Of a DNA stretch of 64,000 nucleotides, positions 34,382-44,584 are shown piece after piece; within the stretch, counting starts at the first letter, position 1, and every line of letters begins with the position of its first letter. Made by a program: the position numbers and the translations under genes. This stretch comes from Leptobrachium leishanense (lineage: Eukaryota; Chordata; Amphibia; Anura; Megophryidae), in contig CM019064.1 in NCBI GenBank assembly GCA_009667805.1, positions 108,722,328 to 108,786,327 of the forward strand, given 5' to 3'. The notes beneath the pieces were generated by a model, which saw only the letters and a program-made list of their open reading frames with translations, was not told the DNA's origin and ran no database searches.

Positions 34382-34967
34382 AGGTTTCCCTCTGTTTTTG
34401 GATATACAAAAGGTTTTTGAGGCAACTTACTAGAAAACATTTTTTCCTAAAGAAACCCACCACTGTGGTTCAAAAGATAGATACAATGACAGATACCTTT
34501 ATACATTCTGGGTTAAAAAAGAGATCAGACTTTTTTCCAATATGGGAGAAGGGGCATAATATCGATGTCTTTATCAATCTGGTATTGAAAGACATGGAAG
34601 ACTTAGAATCCCGCCCTATTAAGCATAACTTGAAATATAAAGAAAGGCAAGCTTGTAAGACTCTTCAAGAAAATTATGATCTTATTATAAAACAAGCTGA
34701 TAAAGGAGGAGGGACGGTTATAATGTCAAGAATATACTATATGGAAGAAGCATTTAGACTCCTGGGCGATAAAGATACTCATCGTATATTAGCTAGGAAT
34801 CCCACCTCCACTTTTTTAGAGGAATTAAGGGTAATGCTTAATGAAGGAAAGGAAGGGGGTATTTTGAGAGAGGAAGAACGTGAGTACCTTTTAAATGTCC
34901 AATGTAGGATAGCGATCTTTTACTCTTTGCCCAAAGTGCACAAAAACATCACTGCCCCCCCTGGGAG
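34382..34967 (+). pseudogene. Penelope-like reverse transcriptase, first part
   Basis: After a frameshift near the TTAA junction the frame reads RQLTRKHFFLKKPT, then ADKGGGTVIM, then YSLPKVHKN. These are the pre-RT and first RT motifs of Penelope-like polymerases. It is cut by a solo LTR right after the APPG residues and continues at 35839 with RPIISG. Confidence 0.88.
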
Positions 34968-35838
34968 TGTCACGGTGGCAGTACCACCAGGCACGCACCA
35001 CCCTATCCTTGCCCTCCGATCCTTGGAAGTGGTCGGTCTGTATATATATCCCTATGAATATAACTCGCAGCAAGGTGAGGCCCTGGTTCCTGAGAGAAGC
35101 CCCTATATGCAGAGATGCAGTGTAAACTGCAAGGACAGATGAAAGCAACACAGGGTTAACAAAAGACCTCTGTACGGCAATACCAAAGATTCCCTGCACT
35201 GAAAGGCCGGTCTTTAGGATAGCCGGATCTAATCTAAAGGAAAGTATTACCTTGAAGCCGTACAGAGTCTTTTGTTGTATACAGATGACAGGGTTACCTG
35301 GAAACGGTACAGACAAGGAAAATACTATAGAGTAGTCATATAGAGGAAAGCCAAAAGGTCATAACCAGAGAGAGTACGTCATACAGGATATAGGAATAGG
35401 AACCAGAAGAGAAGTCAGCCAAGCCAAAATCGGTAACCAGGGAATCAGAATGGAACATAAACAGCAAACCAAAATACAGCAATAGACAGAACTAAATACA
35501 CAAAAGGAACTGACATAAACTGGAACAGAAATAACAGAGGCAAAAACTAAACAAGGATGAACAAACGGAGGATAACAGGAACACAGCAAGGAGCTCTCAA
35601 GACACAAGTCGCAAGGAGACCAGGCAAAGTAAAATGACCCAGCAATGTACTATAGGTACATTGCTCTAATATAGGCAGGGGAAATCAAGGCAAGGGTCAA
35701 CAGGTGAGCAGCACACAGAACACCAATTAACCCCTGGGAGGCCACCCAGGAATTGGCAGCAACAGAAACACAAAGGAAAAAACACAAAATACAAATACAA
35801 AGGGCGGGAAGACTGGTTTGGAACGTGGGAACGTGACA
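34968..35838. mobile_element. Solo LTR of a retrotransposon with 5-bp target duplication
   Basis: It begins TGTCACGGTGGCAG and ends GAACGTGACA, with GGGAG on both sides (34963-34967 and 35839-35843). The TG...CA ends and 5-bp duplication fit a Ty3/gypsy-type LTR. No internal retroelement sequence is present, so it results from LTR-LTR recombination. An internal palindrome surrounds AGCAATGTAC (about 35641-35664). Confidence 0.88.
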
Positions 35839-36678
35839 GGGAGACCTATAATTAGCGGCATTGATTCCTTGATTTGTAATTTGTCAGAATATATTGATAA
35901 ATTTCTACAGCCAGTGGTTCAAAAAATTCCCTCCTATTTGAAAGATACGGGTCATGTGTTAGAAGAGTTGGAGAAGATTAAATGGGAAAAAGATCTTATT
36001 ATGGCTACGGTTGATGTTGCATCATTATATACATCAATTCCGCATGAAAAAGGAGTGAAGGAGGTCACTGAGTGCCTGTTAGAAGATGGAGGTTTACCCT
36101 CCTTACAAATTTCCTTCTTGTCCAAGGCTATGTTATTCGTACTTCAACACAATTATTTTTTGTTTGATGATAAATATTATTTACAGACTTGTGGTACCGC
36201 CATGGGGACAAGGTTTGCCCCGGGCTATGCCAACCTATACATGCACAGGTGGGAGCAGAGTCATGTGTGGTCTGGCATGGCTGGGGGCGGCCTCGTCCTC
36301 TGGCGGCGTTATATTGATGATATTTTAATTTTGTGGAAAGGGAATGAGGACTCCTTAAGAGAGTTTATTGACTCATTGAACACTAATAATTTTAATTTAA
36401 GTTTCACTTTTAATATTAGTAATTTGAGTATAGATTTTCTTGATCTTACAATTTATATTAAAGATGAAAAAATAGAGACAAAAACTTTTTTTAAAAAGAC
36501 AGATACAAATACAGTAATAAGTAGAGATAGTTCGCATGCAGCTAAGTGGTTAGAAAACGTACCAAAGAGCCAGCCGATTAGACTTCAAGAAATTGTTCCA
36601 AACAAGAAGTTTTTTACAAACAAAGTAATAAGGTTCTTGAACGATATCATCAGAAAGGATATGAAAAAAAGAAATTAG
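35839..36678 (+). pseudogene. Penelope-like reverse transcriptase, catalytic part
   Basis: The reading frame opens with RPIISG, then ATVDVASLYTSIPH with the first catalytic Asp. GTAMGTRFAPGYANL and the RYIDDILILW catalytic loop follow, all in the spacing usual for this family. The 280-residue part is open. A frameshift near 36670 separates it from the endonuclease. The upstream junction is a solo LTR, so no complete polymerase frame remains in this copy. Confidence 0.92.
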
Positions 36679-36695
36679 AACGAGATAGGTTAAAA

Positions 36696-37451
36696 GTGGA
36701 ACAAAAAGATAGAAGTTGGTTAACATCGAAAAAATTAAAACATAAAGAAGTTGGATTTAGAGAAGAAGCAAGGTTTAAATATACGTTTACTACCAAATAT
36801 AACCCCCATGCTAATAAGATCAAACAAATTCTTAATAGACATTGGCATATTCTGAAAGCAGATCCCATTCTGGCTCAGGATATTCCAAGCTCACCTATGG
36901 TTATCTTCAGAAAAGCATATAATTTAAAGAGCCATTTAGCCCCAAGTTTCCTTCCTAAAAAGAAGGAGATTAATAAGGGATTTCTTCAGATGGATAAACC
37001 GATAGGTTTTCATAAATGTGGTAGGTGCAGAGCATGCCAATATCAAGATAAAAAAAAAAAAAATTTTAGGAGTAATTTATTACAAAAAGAATTCTCTGTT
37101 AAATCTTTTATTAACTGTAATAGCACAGGAGCGGTTTATCTATTGGAATGTCCATGTGGAGCACAATATGTGGGTAAAACCAAAAGAGAAATTAAGGTAC
37201 GAATATTGGAACATCTAGGCAATATTAGAAGAAAGGTTTTGAACCATAGCGTGCCAGTACACTGTAATAATTGCCCGAAATTTACAGTAGATAAACTTAA
37301 ATGGATGGGTATTGATTTAATTAAGAACTATCAGAGAGGTGGTGACCACTCCAGATTTCTAGCGAGAAAAGAAATGGAGTGGATATACAATTTGGGCACG
37401 TGGAGACGGGGTGGTCTAAACGTGGACCTGGATATTAAGAATTGTCTTTAA
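36696..37451 (+). pseudogene. Penelope-like GIY-YIG endonuclease
   Basis: The frame carries Cys pairs (CGRCRACQYQ) and AVYLLECPCGAQYVGKTKRE, the GIY-YIG core with variant residues VYL and QYVG. REIKVRILEHLG and a CNNC pair follow. The domain nicks target DNA for reverse-transcription priming in this family. It is open for 251 codons, one frame away from the reverse transcriptase above. Confidence 0.9.
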
Positions 37452-38038
37452 AATTAATTTGAAATATGTTGTTTTTTAAAATATGATGTTCTATTAAAAT
37501 GTTCTTCTCTAATCCATTAGATGCGATGTGAAATATACCTCTATGAATTATACAGGCTCTATTTAAGCTATATTTAGGATTGTTTTAATTTGGTATTGCT
37601 TTATCACAATATTTGATCGTATTGTTTTGTTCTGTTTTATTTTATTTTATTTATTCATTCTCTTTTCTCCTTTTTTGAATTATTCATAAATATTATCGCC
37701 TAATTCTTCGGATGTGACTTGGAACGTACCCCTATGAATTATTCGAATTATATTAAGGACCGCTGGAACTCGTGGACATTAGATCGGATCCACTGAGAGG
37801 GGATATTTTCATTTTCGTTTTCGAGTCGTTTCCGAGTCGTTTTCGAGTCGCACCGAAGGAATAAGGAGCGGCGATCCATCACTTCCAGAAAAGAGGCGTT
37901 ATGTCACTTCCGGTGCGTTCCAAAGGTGGAGCGCACGCCAAAGGGAAGGACCGGAAGTCTTTCAATCGGCGCCCTGAGGAAAGAGTTTAAAAGGAGACTT
38001 TCGAAAACTTGTAACATATTGTTGTTTTTTAATGTTTT

Positions 38039-38080
38039 ATCCCTGAAGAAGTGCGTTTATCGCACGAAACGCGTTGGATC
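38039..38080 (+). ncRNA. Hammerhead-like ribozyme motif (right terminus)
   Basis: ATCC, CTGAAGA, a GTGCG-TTTAT-CGCAC stem-loop, GAAAC, GCGTT and GGAT are arranged as a hammerhead with a very short stem III. The stem II pairs are perfect here and have one G-U pair in the inverted copy at 31662-31703. Self-cleavage is not shown by sequence. Confidence 0.55.
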
Positions 38081-38259
38081 CTTGTATTATTTTATTTTGT
38101 ACACCCCAATAAATTTTTCTGTCTTGACTCTGGATAGTGATTGGTGGTTCCTGCGGCGGCAAGGATTTCCAGGCTGAACATTCTATGAGCGACAGATGTG
38201 GTGTGAAATCTCCTATGAGACGATAAGTTTTAAAGATTATATATCTTGTGAGTGCTATC

Positions 38260-39402
38260 CTAGCAGGGGCACCTCTTGTAATACTCTTTGTATATACCTG
38301 TATGCGCTATGAGTCGCTGTTTTTTACCTCTACAGATTCCCGTTTTTCCATATTTATCCGTATCAAAACAATACAGCAGCTTGAACAAAGGGACACTCGT
38401 ATAAAAATTATCAACATACAAGTGGTACCCTTTGTTCAGCAGGGGAAAAAGTAGGTCCCACACAATCTTGCCACTGGTTCCCATGTGTTCTGGGCAACCT
38501 GGAGGGTCAAGGCTACTATCCTTTCCCTCGTACACCCGGAAGGCCTGAGTATACCCACTCTCGCTGTCACAGAGCTTATATACCTTCACTCCATACCTGG
38601 AGCGTTTGGAAGGAATATACTGCTTGAATCCCAGCCTTCCCTTGTATTTCATTAGGGATTCATCCACGCAGATATTCCTTCCAGGTGTATAAGCCTCTGC
38701 AAACCTGGCGGCGAAGTGGGTAATCAGGGGGCGGATTTTATACAGCCTGTCAAACTGGGGATGCTCTCTAGGAGGGCACAGGCTGTTGTCACTGAAGTGC
38801 ATGAAACGCAAAATGTTTTCATACGTTCTACGTGACATTGATTGGGGGTAAATGGTGGTAGAGCAGATGGGGCTACTGCTCCAGTAGGAGCGAATTGAGG
38901 GCTTCTTTATGATGCCCATCAGCATAGTAAGTGCCCAGAATTTCAGAAATTCTGGCACATCTAGCGGGGTCCATTGCTGCCTTGCCAAGTAGGAGTCTGG
39001 CTTCGCAGCACAATGCTGATGGGCATACAGGTTTGATTGGGCCACGATGTGGCCCAACAAATAATCCCCCATAAACACCTGCAAAAACTGTGTGGCGGTA
39101 AATCCTGCAACATCAATATTGATGCCAGGATTTGCCGTGAAAGGAGGGATATCTGGCCTCTGGCGATGAGGCACTACCCACTCCTCAGCTGGAGCTGTGC
39201 GTCTCCTGCTGGCAGGTGGTGGCCCAGGATCTGCATCGGAAACATCACTAGGAGATACATTAGCCAGCGTAGATGATGTATTTAGTGAGGTCTCTGAGCA
39301 GTTAGCGGGGTCAAAATCTGGGTCTGAGTCCGACGCAGATGCCTCAGATTCTGACGCCAGGATGGCATATGCCTCCTCGGCGCTGTACACCCTCTCAGAC
39401 AT
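38260..39402 (-). pseudogene. piggyBac transposase, N-terminal part
   Basis: It starts at MSERVYSAEE and has an acidic, Ser/Asp-rich N-terminus (residues 1-60). The DDE core follows, with the first two catalytic aspartates in ICVDESLMKYKGR (Asp 247) and LYVDNFYTS (Asp 331). Genuine sequence runs to about residue 348, then enters Penelope DNA. The reading phase at the duplicated target site matches the C-terminal part at 30590-31282. The interrupted protein would be about 572 residues, typical for the family. No internal stop is visible in either part. Confidence 0.92.
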
Positions 39403-39504
39403 TATATATAATAGATTATAAAATTTTATAATTATTATATATATAAGCGGATTATTGGTTCTTAGAAGAACCGTTGGGTTTCACTAGAAAATACAAATAA
39501 ACAC

Positions 39505-39620
39505 CTAAATCTCTCTAAATCCCTCTAAACCTGACTCAATTCTTCTAAATCTCCCTAAAATCTCTCTAAATCTGCCTCAATTTTTCTAATCTCACTAAAT
39601 CTACCTAAAATCTCTAACCT
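39505..39620. repeat. Short CTCTAAATC-type tandem repeat
   Basis: Words such as TCTCTCTAAATC and CTGACTCAATTCTTCTAAAT repeat about five times at roughly 20-40-bp spacing upstream of the transposase start. Confidence 0.5.
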
Positions 39621-39939
39621 GTCAAATCTGATCTCTCTCTCTCGCTCACCAAAACACAAGTGAGGAGAGGGAGGGAGAATCACAGAGGTCACGGCCAATA
39701 TTTACAAAATATTGACCTGACCTGACAAATTAGAAATTTTATTTAGATATTTTAGAACTTCTGATTGGATGTTGCTAGCCTGGCTCTCTGATGAGGCAGG
39801 CTAGGAACATCCCACACAGCCCCAAGATGACCCTGCCCTTAGAAGGGCAGCGCCATCTTGGCTGTCAGTTTTCTTTTATTTTATACCTTTTTATTTATTT
39901 ATTTTACTTTTTTTTACACTTTTATTTACACTTTTTTTT

Positions 39940-40621
39940 AGTCTGCTGGGTGCCTTGATCCCTCGAGGCACCCAGCAGAGCACCTGATCACTTATGTGAT
40001 CTTTTTTGTACTGAGTGCCACAATACCTCGTGGCACTCAGTACTTCCTGCCGCTACCGGAAGTGATCGCTCGGGGGGAGCGATCACAGACGGACCGGCGG
40101 CAGGTAACCAAATTGCAAGGATGCCTCGATGTCGAGGCATCCCTGCAATATACTCAGAGCAGCTGGAAGCGATACCGATCGCTTCCAGCGCTCTGTAGAA
40201 GTGCTGGGCACCTTTCCGGTCAAACCGGATGTTGATCGCTCCCAGGGAGCGATCACAAGGGGCCCCGGCACTTCTGTCTGCCATTGCACGGATGCCTGGA
40301 CTCCCAGGCACCGTGCAATGGCCCTGGAGCTGCTGGAAGCGATCCGATCGCTTCCAGCGCTCTCTAGAAGTGCGGGGCACCTTTCCGGTCAAACCGGATG
40401 TTGATCGCTCCCGGGGAGCGATCACAAGGTGCCCCGGCACTTCTAACCGCCATTGCATGGATGCCTGGACTCCCAGGCAGCCTGCAATGGCGTTTGAGCT
40501 GCTGGAAGCGATCCGATCGCTTCCAGCGCTCAAAAGACCGCAGGACGTACCATGTACGTCAGCGGGTCTAAAAGAGACTCGCGGCCGTGACGTACATGGT
40601 ACGTCCGCGGTCTCTAAGGGG
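39940..40621. repeat. Hairpin array near the piggyBac right end
   Basis: Consecutive inverted repeats include CTGCTGGGTGCC/GGCACCCAGCAG, TACTGAGTGCCAC/GTGGCACTCAGTA, GATGCCTCGA/TCGAGGCATC and CTGGAAGCGATC/GATCGCTTCCAG. GATCGCTCC...GGAGCGATC and ACGTACATGGTACGT palindromes also occur. A block of about 200 bp containing CACCTTTCCGGTCAAACCGG is present twice (40208 and 40378). Confidence 0.8.
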
Positions 40622-40959
40622 TTAATCTAAACCTTAAGATGTTTTCAGTGTTTTTGGGATTCTTATGGATTTCTATTATAGTTTTAATACTATGGCTTCC
40701 ATATAATTTGGCCCGGTAACTGAAACCGCTATTTTTCAGTTTGGCAGATTAAATTCTGGGTTTACTGGCATTTTGATTCCCTGATTAACATTGGGATCAA
40801 ATATCGGGTCTTACAGTTATACTTTTCTAGTGATTCAATCCGAGTTTAAGGCTAAAACGATTTCCAAAAGAATTCCAAATGCTAAAGGTGTAGTTAAATG
40901 GATTTTCAGGCTGAAATATATAAGGAATAACAGTGAACCCTTTACATAGACATTGGACA

Positions 40960-41247
40960 TTTCTAATACGTACGTACGGTTGGTGGGCCATGAAGACGGA
41001 GGGCGTACAGATACACTCCACTGTCTTCAACGGGCCACCTCGGCTCCTCCCTGCAGTGCGTGGTTAGCTGCAGAGAGCGGTCTGAACTCAGGCTGTCCTC
41101 CTGCAGTCAATGATGCGCACCGCACATCGGCTGTATGGGCGGATCAAATTAAAGGCCACGGCGGCACCTGGCTGCTAGGTGTACCTGTACGCCTCGCCGT
41201 CGTTAAACACTTGCCAAAGGGCAATGCCCACCCATCGTGAAGGGATT
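40960..41247. mobile_element. Possible degenerate TTAA-type element
   Basis: GC-rich text with GAAGACGGAGGGCGTACAG and ACACTCCACTGTCTTC resembles the palindrome region at 20483-20522. It ends GGGATTAA. The left end is not clear. Confidence 0.3.
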
Positions 41248-41309
41248 AAAGGCACAAATCTGTATGCCGCTGGCTGAAAATAATCTTTTCTGAGAATTTT
41301 ACCAACTAA

Positions 41310-41721
41310 GGCTAGGGTCAGACGAACGCATTTTTCACGTTGTCCGTGAAAAAGTGCGTTCGAACGAATGGACGTATTTTTTCACGGAATACGCGATAGC
41401 GGTCATACGATGCGCATTTTCGTCCGTGATTTTGTACGGATCATCAATAAAACCCTTTTGCGTCTGGACGTTATGTTAGCGTCTGACGTCTCCCAATCAC
41501 GCAAACAAGCCGCTATGCAGCCGCAGCGCACTCTGTACGTCAGTAGTAGCGGTTTGACGTTCTCGAAAAAATGCGTTCGTTTGCCACTTGCGTTGCACGG
41601 ACGAACTTTCGTGCGGCCGTTCGTCGTATGTTCCCCGGCATTGGATGTCATTTGCTGCTAGCACGGCCGTGATTTCGTGCGGCTAAACGCACGTTAAAAC
41701 TGCTTTCGTCTGACCTTAGCC
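41310..41721. mobile_element. CpG-rich MITE, copy 2 (inverted relative to copy 1)
   Basis: The ends GGCTAGGGTCAGACG and CGTCTGACCTTAGCC are inverted. The interior matches 27954-28381 in reverse complement, for example CTGTACGTCAGTAGTAGCGG versus CCGCTAGTACTGAAGTACAG. Confidence 0.78.
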
Positions 41722-42355
41722 TTATTTTTATGTCCGTGGTATTTTTCGACTGACGGCCTGGCCTGACTTTCTCCAGCTGAATCAGAAAATATTTTTTTAA
41801 AAATATATCAGCCTCATGCAACTAAGATTTCTTTCAAAAAACTGGCTGTTAGAATTAGATTAAGCTCTATGCTACGACTAGTGAATCCAGTCATTTACCT
41901 TTTATTTTGGCTGTTTTTTTTTGTTTTATATGAAGCTTTTCATTCATTTTTGAAAAAAACTTCAGGCGTACAGAAAAGAAAAAAGAGAAGGCAAAATTTA
42001 GATTATTCCTTTAAGCACTGCTGTATAATTATGCAACAACTCATTACGATGAAAGATGCGTCGAATACATCCATCACAGTCATTAGGAAATTAGGTATAT
42101 ATCCCACAGCATCCAGGGACTCCATTTAAGATGAATTTCTATTAGCGTTTTATCGAATATACTGTAGCTGAATTATTAAAAGTTCTGTGGAGGGTATTTG
42201 CATTAACAATATAAAATAAAAATAAAACACACATAATGATAATGATTTCTTAACTGTATAAATACCTGTTAATAACAGAATACAAAGACAACTTGATTTC
42301 TTTTTAGCTGTTCTGGAAATTTACTTCACGAAAGATGAAATTAGTCTTCTATGGC
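41722..42355. other. AT-rich sequence, nothing recognised
   Basis: No shared repeat or credible frame was seen. Confidence 0.4.
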
Positions 42356-42363
42356 TAAAAGGA

Positions 42364-42929
42364 TAGGCTTGTGCACAGATTTTTTTTTCGGTTCGATTCG
42401 GTTCGATTTTTCGGATTTTCAAACTTTTTGATTCGGCTCGTTTCGACCGATTTCGGTTTCGATTCGATTCGGTTCGACCCGTTTTTCGGGTACATTTTTT
42501 TTTCGGAATATCGACCATTTTTCGTATTTTCGTGTCACTGTGCTCGGTTTTTGTATCGACTTTTCGTAATTTCGAAAATTTTCGTTTTTCGGAATTGCAC
42601 ATTTTTCGGAATATCGACCATTTTTCGTATTTTTCGTGTCATTTTGCCCGTTTTTTGTATCGACTTTTCGTTTTTTCGAAAAATTTTCGTTTTTCGGAAA
42701 ATTTTCGTTTTTCGGAAAATTTTCGTTTTTCGGAACATCTGTTCTCCTCGTTTGACACATTTCAAGTCCATTCGAAAAATCCGAAAATATTTCGTTTCGG
42801 CTCGGAAAACATTTCGGATCTGGAATTTTCGGATCTAAAATTTTTCGAAAATTCGGCCGCATCCGAAAACACGAATCGGGAAATTTCGTGAAAATTCCGA
42901 AATTCCGAAACCCGAAACGCACATCCCTA
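42364..42929. mobile_element. TTTCG-rich hAT-like MITE with perfect 8-bp target duplication
   Basis: TAGGCTTGTGCAC at the left and GCACATCCCTA at the right are flanked by TAAAAGGA (42356-42363 and 42930-42937). Inside, an about 110-bp block beginning TCGGAATATCGACCATTTTT is duplicated, and CGTTTTTCGGAAAATTTT units repeat. Long shadow frames result from this repetition. Confidence 0.88.
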
Positions 42930-42937
42930 TAAAAGGA

Positions 42938-43668
42938 TGTGGACGTCTTAATGTGACTGATCCTTTCCTCCTATGAATAGGTTGTATAACTTTGAGACAT
43001 ATAAAAAAAAGAAAAAAGAAAAAATAGGAATGAAAATCTGTATTTGTCCATAACATTTTGAAGGGCAATCCTCAATAAGGTTTGAGCTTTTCCTTTGCTA
43101 GATTTTAAGGTTTTATCTATGTTTTGGTTGACAGCTTAGCATATATTGATATAATTTTAACAAAATGTTTTTCATTAATAGCTGAAAATTGCTGATGGGT
43201 TTGTAATATACTACAATATTTTTGGTAAGAAGTTATCCATACTACTGCAATCATTATATTTATCCATGAAGTCATCTTCTGGTGGGTATGATGCCTGAGG
43301 TGCTAAAACAGTTTGAGCGACTGGGACTTTGTGTCTAATACACAGATCCAAAGCTGGTTTGGCAGGAAGCCTTTTATGCAGCAACTTTTTTTTTCCAGAA
43401 GATGGCAACATTTTCCACTCAAACAGAAGTACAGTAAGAAATACATTGGGAAGATTCTCAAATATTTCTTACTGTAAAATTCATAAAAAGTTATTTAAAG
43501 ATAAAAAAATATATTCCTGACAGGTATTTTATGGAAATTCCCTTGATAGTGAAGAAGTTAAATAATAAGTAATGGGTCTTCTTAGGATTTGATGGCACAA
43601 CCAGAAAAAATAACATAACTTTCCAATAACTGGGCCTGGAAACATACCAGGCTCTCACAGTACCACAA
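42938..43668. other. Unique sequence, no secure gene
   Basis: A splice-like TTTTTTTTCCAG...ACA/GTAAGA pair surrounds 35 bp on the plus strand (43399-43433). A 66-codon frame lies opposite. Neither is convincing alone. Confidence 0.3.
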
Positions 43669-44584
43669 TGTCACGATTTCCCCTAGAATCTATAATGCTG
43701 GTCTGTATTGCTGGTCCCTGTAAGCAAACTACTATCTACTCTTCCGATCCTTAAGAGGTCGGCAAAGCTACCTGTTGCCAATGACCATACAGAGGTATAC
43801 ATACAGAGGGTTAACAAAAATGATGTTCGTACAGCTGAGAGCAAGCTATTCACACGCCAGACACACAGGGCAATAAGGGTAGTATCACTAGGTGAGATTA
43901 TCATCCCTTGCCTGGGTTGTTGCACAGAAAGAAAGTCAGCCGTATGCTTTGATTGATACACAGAGTGAATGTCAGCCTTGCCAGGATCGGTACACAGAGA
44001 GAGAGAGATAGAGTCAGCCTTGCCAGAGTCTATACACAGACAAGTCAAATCAAGTATAGGAGAGCACTGAGAGGATACGTGTCTCGGTCTGCGTCGTACG
44101 TGGCATGCAGTAGTGTGACTGTGAGCCCAGGATGCATTAATAGCAGCAGACGACAGGGATTAGGCAGGTTACTGGGTTTATTTGTATTACAAATAAACAA
44201 ACAGAACTAAATAAACTGATACAGGGAACAATAATAGCAAGGGGGAAAACACAGATACCGGTATGGGTGATGGTACCCAGAGCAGAGGGAAGACAGGGAT
44301 CTCTATGGTAGACTTGGATCTCAGGAACTTCACGAAGTAGGTCTGCACTAGATAGGGTTGTGAACTTCAATGAGGAAGCGTGGGATCAGGGGTGTAGCTT
44401 CCTCATAAGCAGAAGTAATTAGGGAGAATTAGGGGCAGGTGTGGTTCTTGGTCCATATGCAAATTATAGTCCTGGAGAGCATACTGAGGAAAAAAGTCCT
44501 AGAACCTGCATAAGGCGATGCAGGACATGTCAAAAGAGGGGAGCAAAAGGGGTGCCAGAGGGTCTGGGGGTTCGGACCGTGACA
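43669..44584 (-). repeat. Downstream LTR of the gypsy-like element
   Basis: The ends are TGTCACG and CGTGACA. The part 44088-44584 matches 48363-48845 closely, apart from a 12-bp indel near 44300. Confidence 0.75.

Larger units (their letters stand above)
31282..38359 (+). mobile_element. Penelope-like retroelement inserted in the piggyBac transposase
   Basis: It is flanked by a 16-bp direct repeat, GTATCAAAACAATACA, at 31266-31281 and 38360-38375. The order is an inverted terminal segment (31282-31768), a direct partial terminal copy (31774 on), a coiled-coil-like N-terminal frame, reverse transcriptase, GIY-YIG endonuclease and a right terminal segment. A TTAA hairpin element (33138-34381) and a solo LTR (34968-35838) interrupt it. 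Frameshifts at about 32640, 34382 and 36670 mean it is no longer functional. Confidence 0.92.
28557..40625 (-). mobile_element. piggyBac transposon, TTAA-flanked, interrupted by a Penelope-like element
   Basis: The left end is TTAA plus CCCCTTAGTGACCGGGCGG. The right end is the complement of TTAACCCCTTAGAGACCGCGG. The TTAA copies are at 28557-28560 and 40622-40625. Between them lie a tandem-repeat region, the two halves of a transposase frame on the minus strand, and a hairpin array at the right. Removing the 7.1-kb Penelope-like insertion leaves about 5 kb, long for a piggyBac because of the repeat regions. Confidence 0.9.

Noticed and set aside
39988..40630. Several 80-180-codon frames in the piggyBac right region
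   Set aside because: They lie in the hairpin array, are open on both strands because of the palindromes, and have no recognisable domain.
42371..42922. Frames of 119-167 codons rich in Phe/Arg or Lys/Asn
   Set aside because: They are translations of the TTTCG-word interior of a MITE and repeat with its units.
43211..43411. A 66-codon minus-strand frame that reads like a protein C-terminus
   Set aside because: Length is within chance expectation for 64 kb, and a splice-like pair on the opposite strand overlaps it; no independent support.
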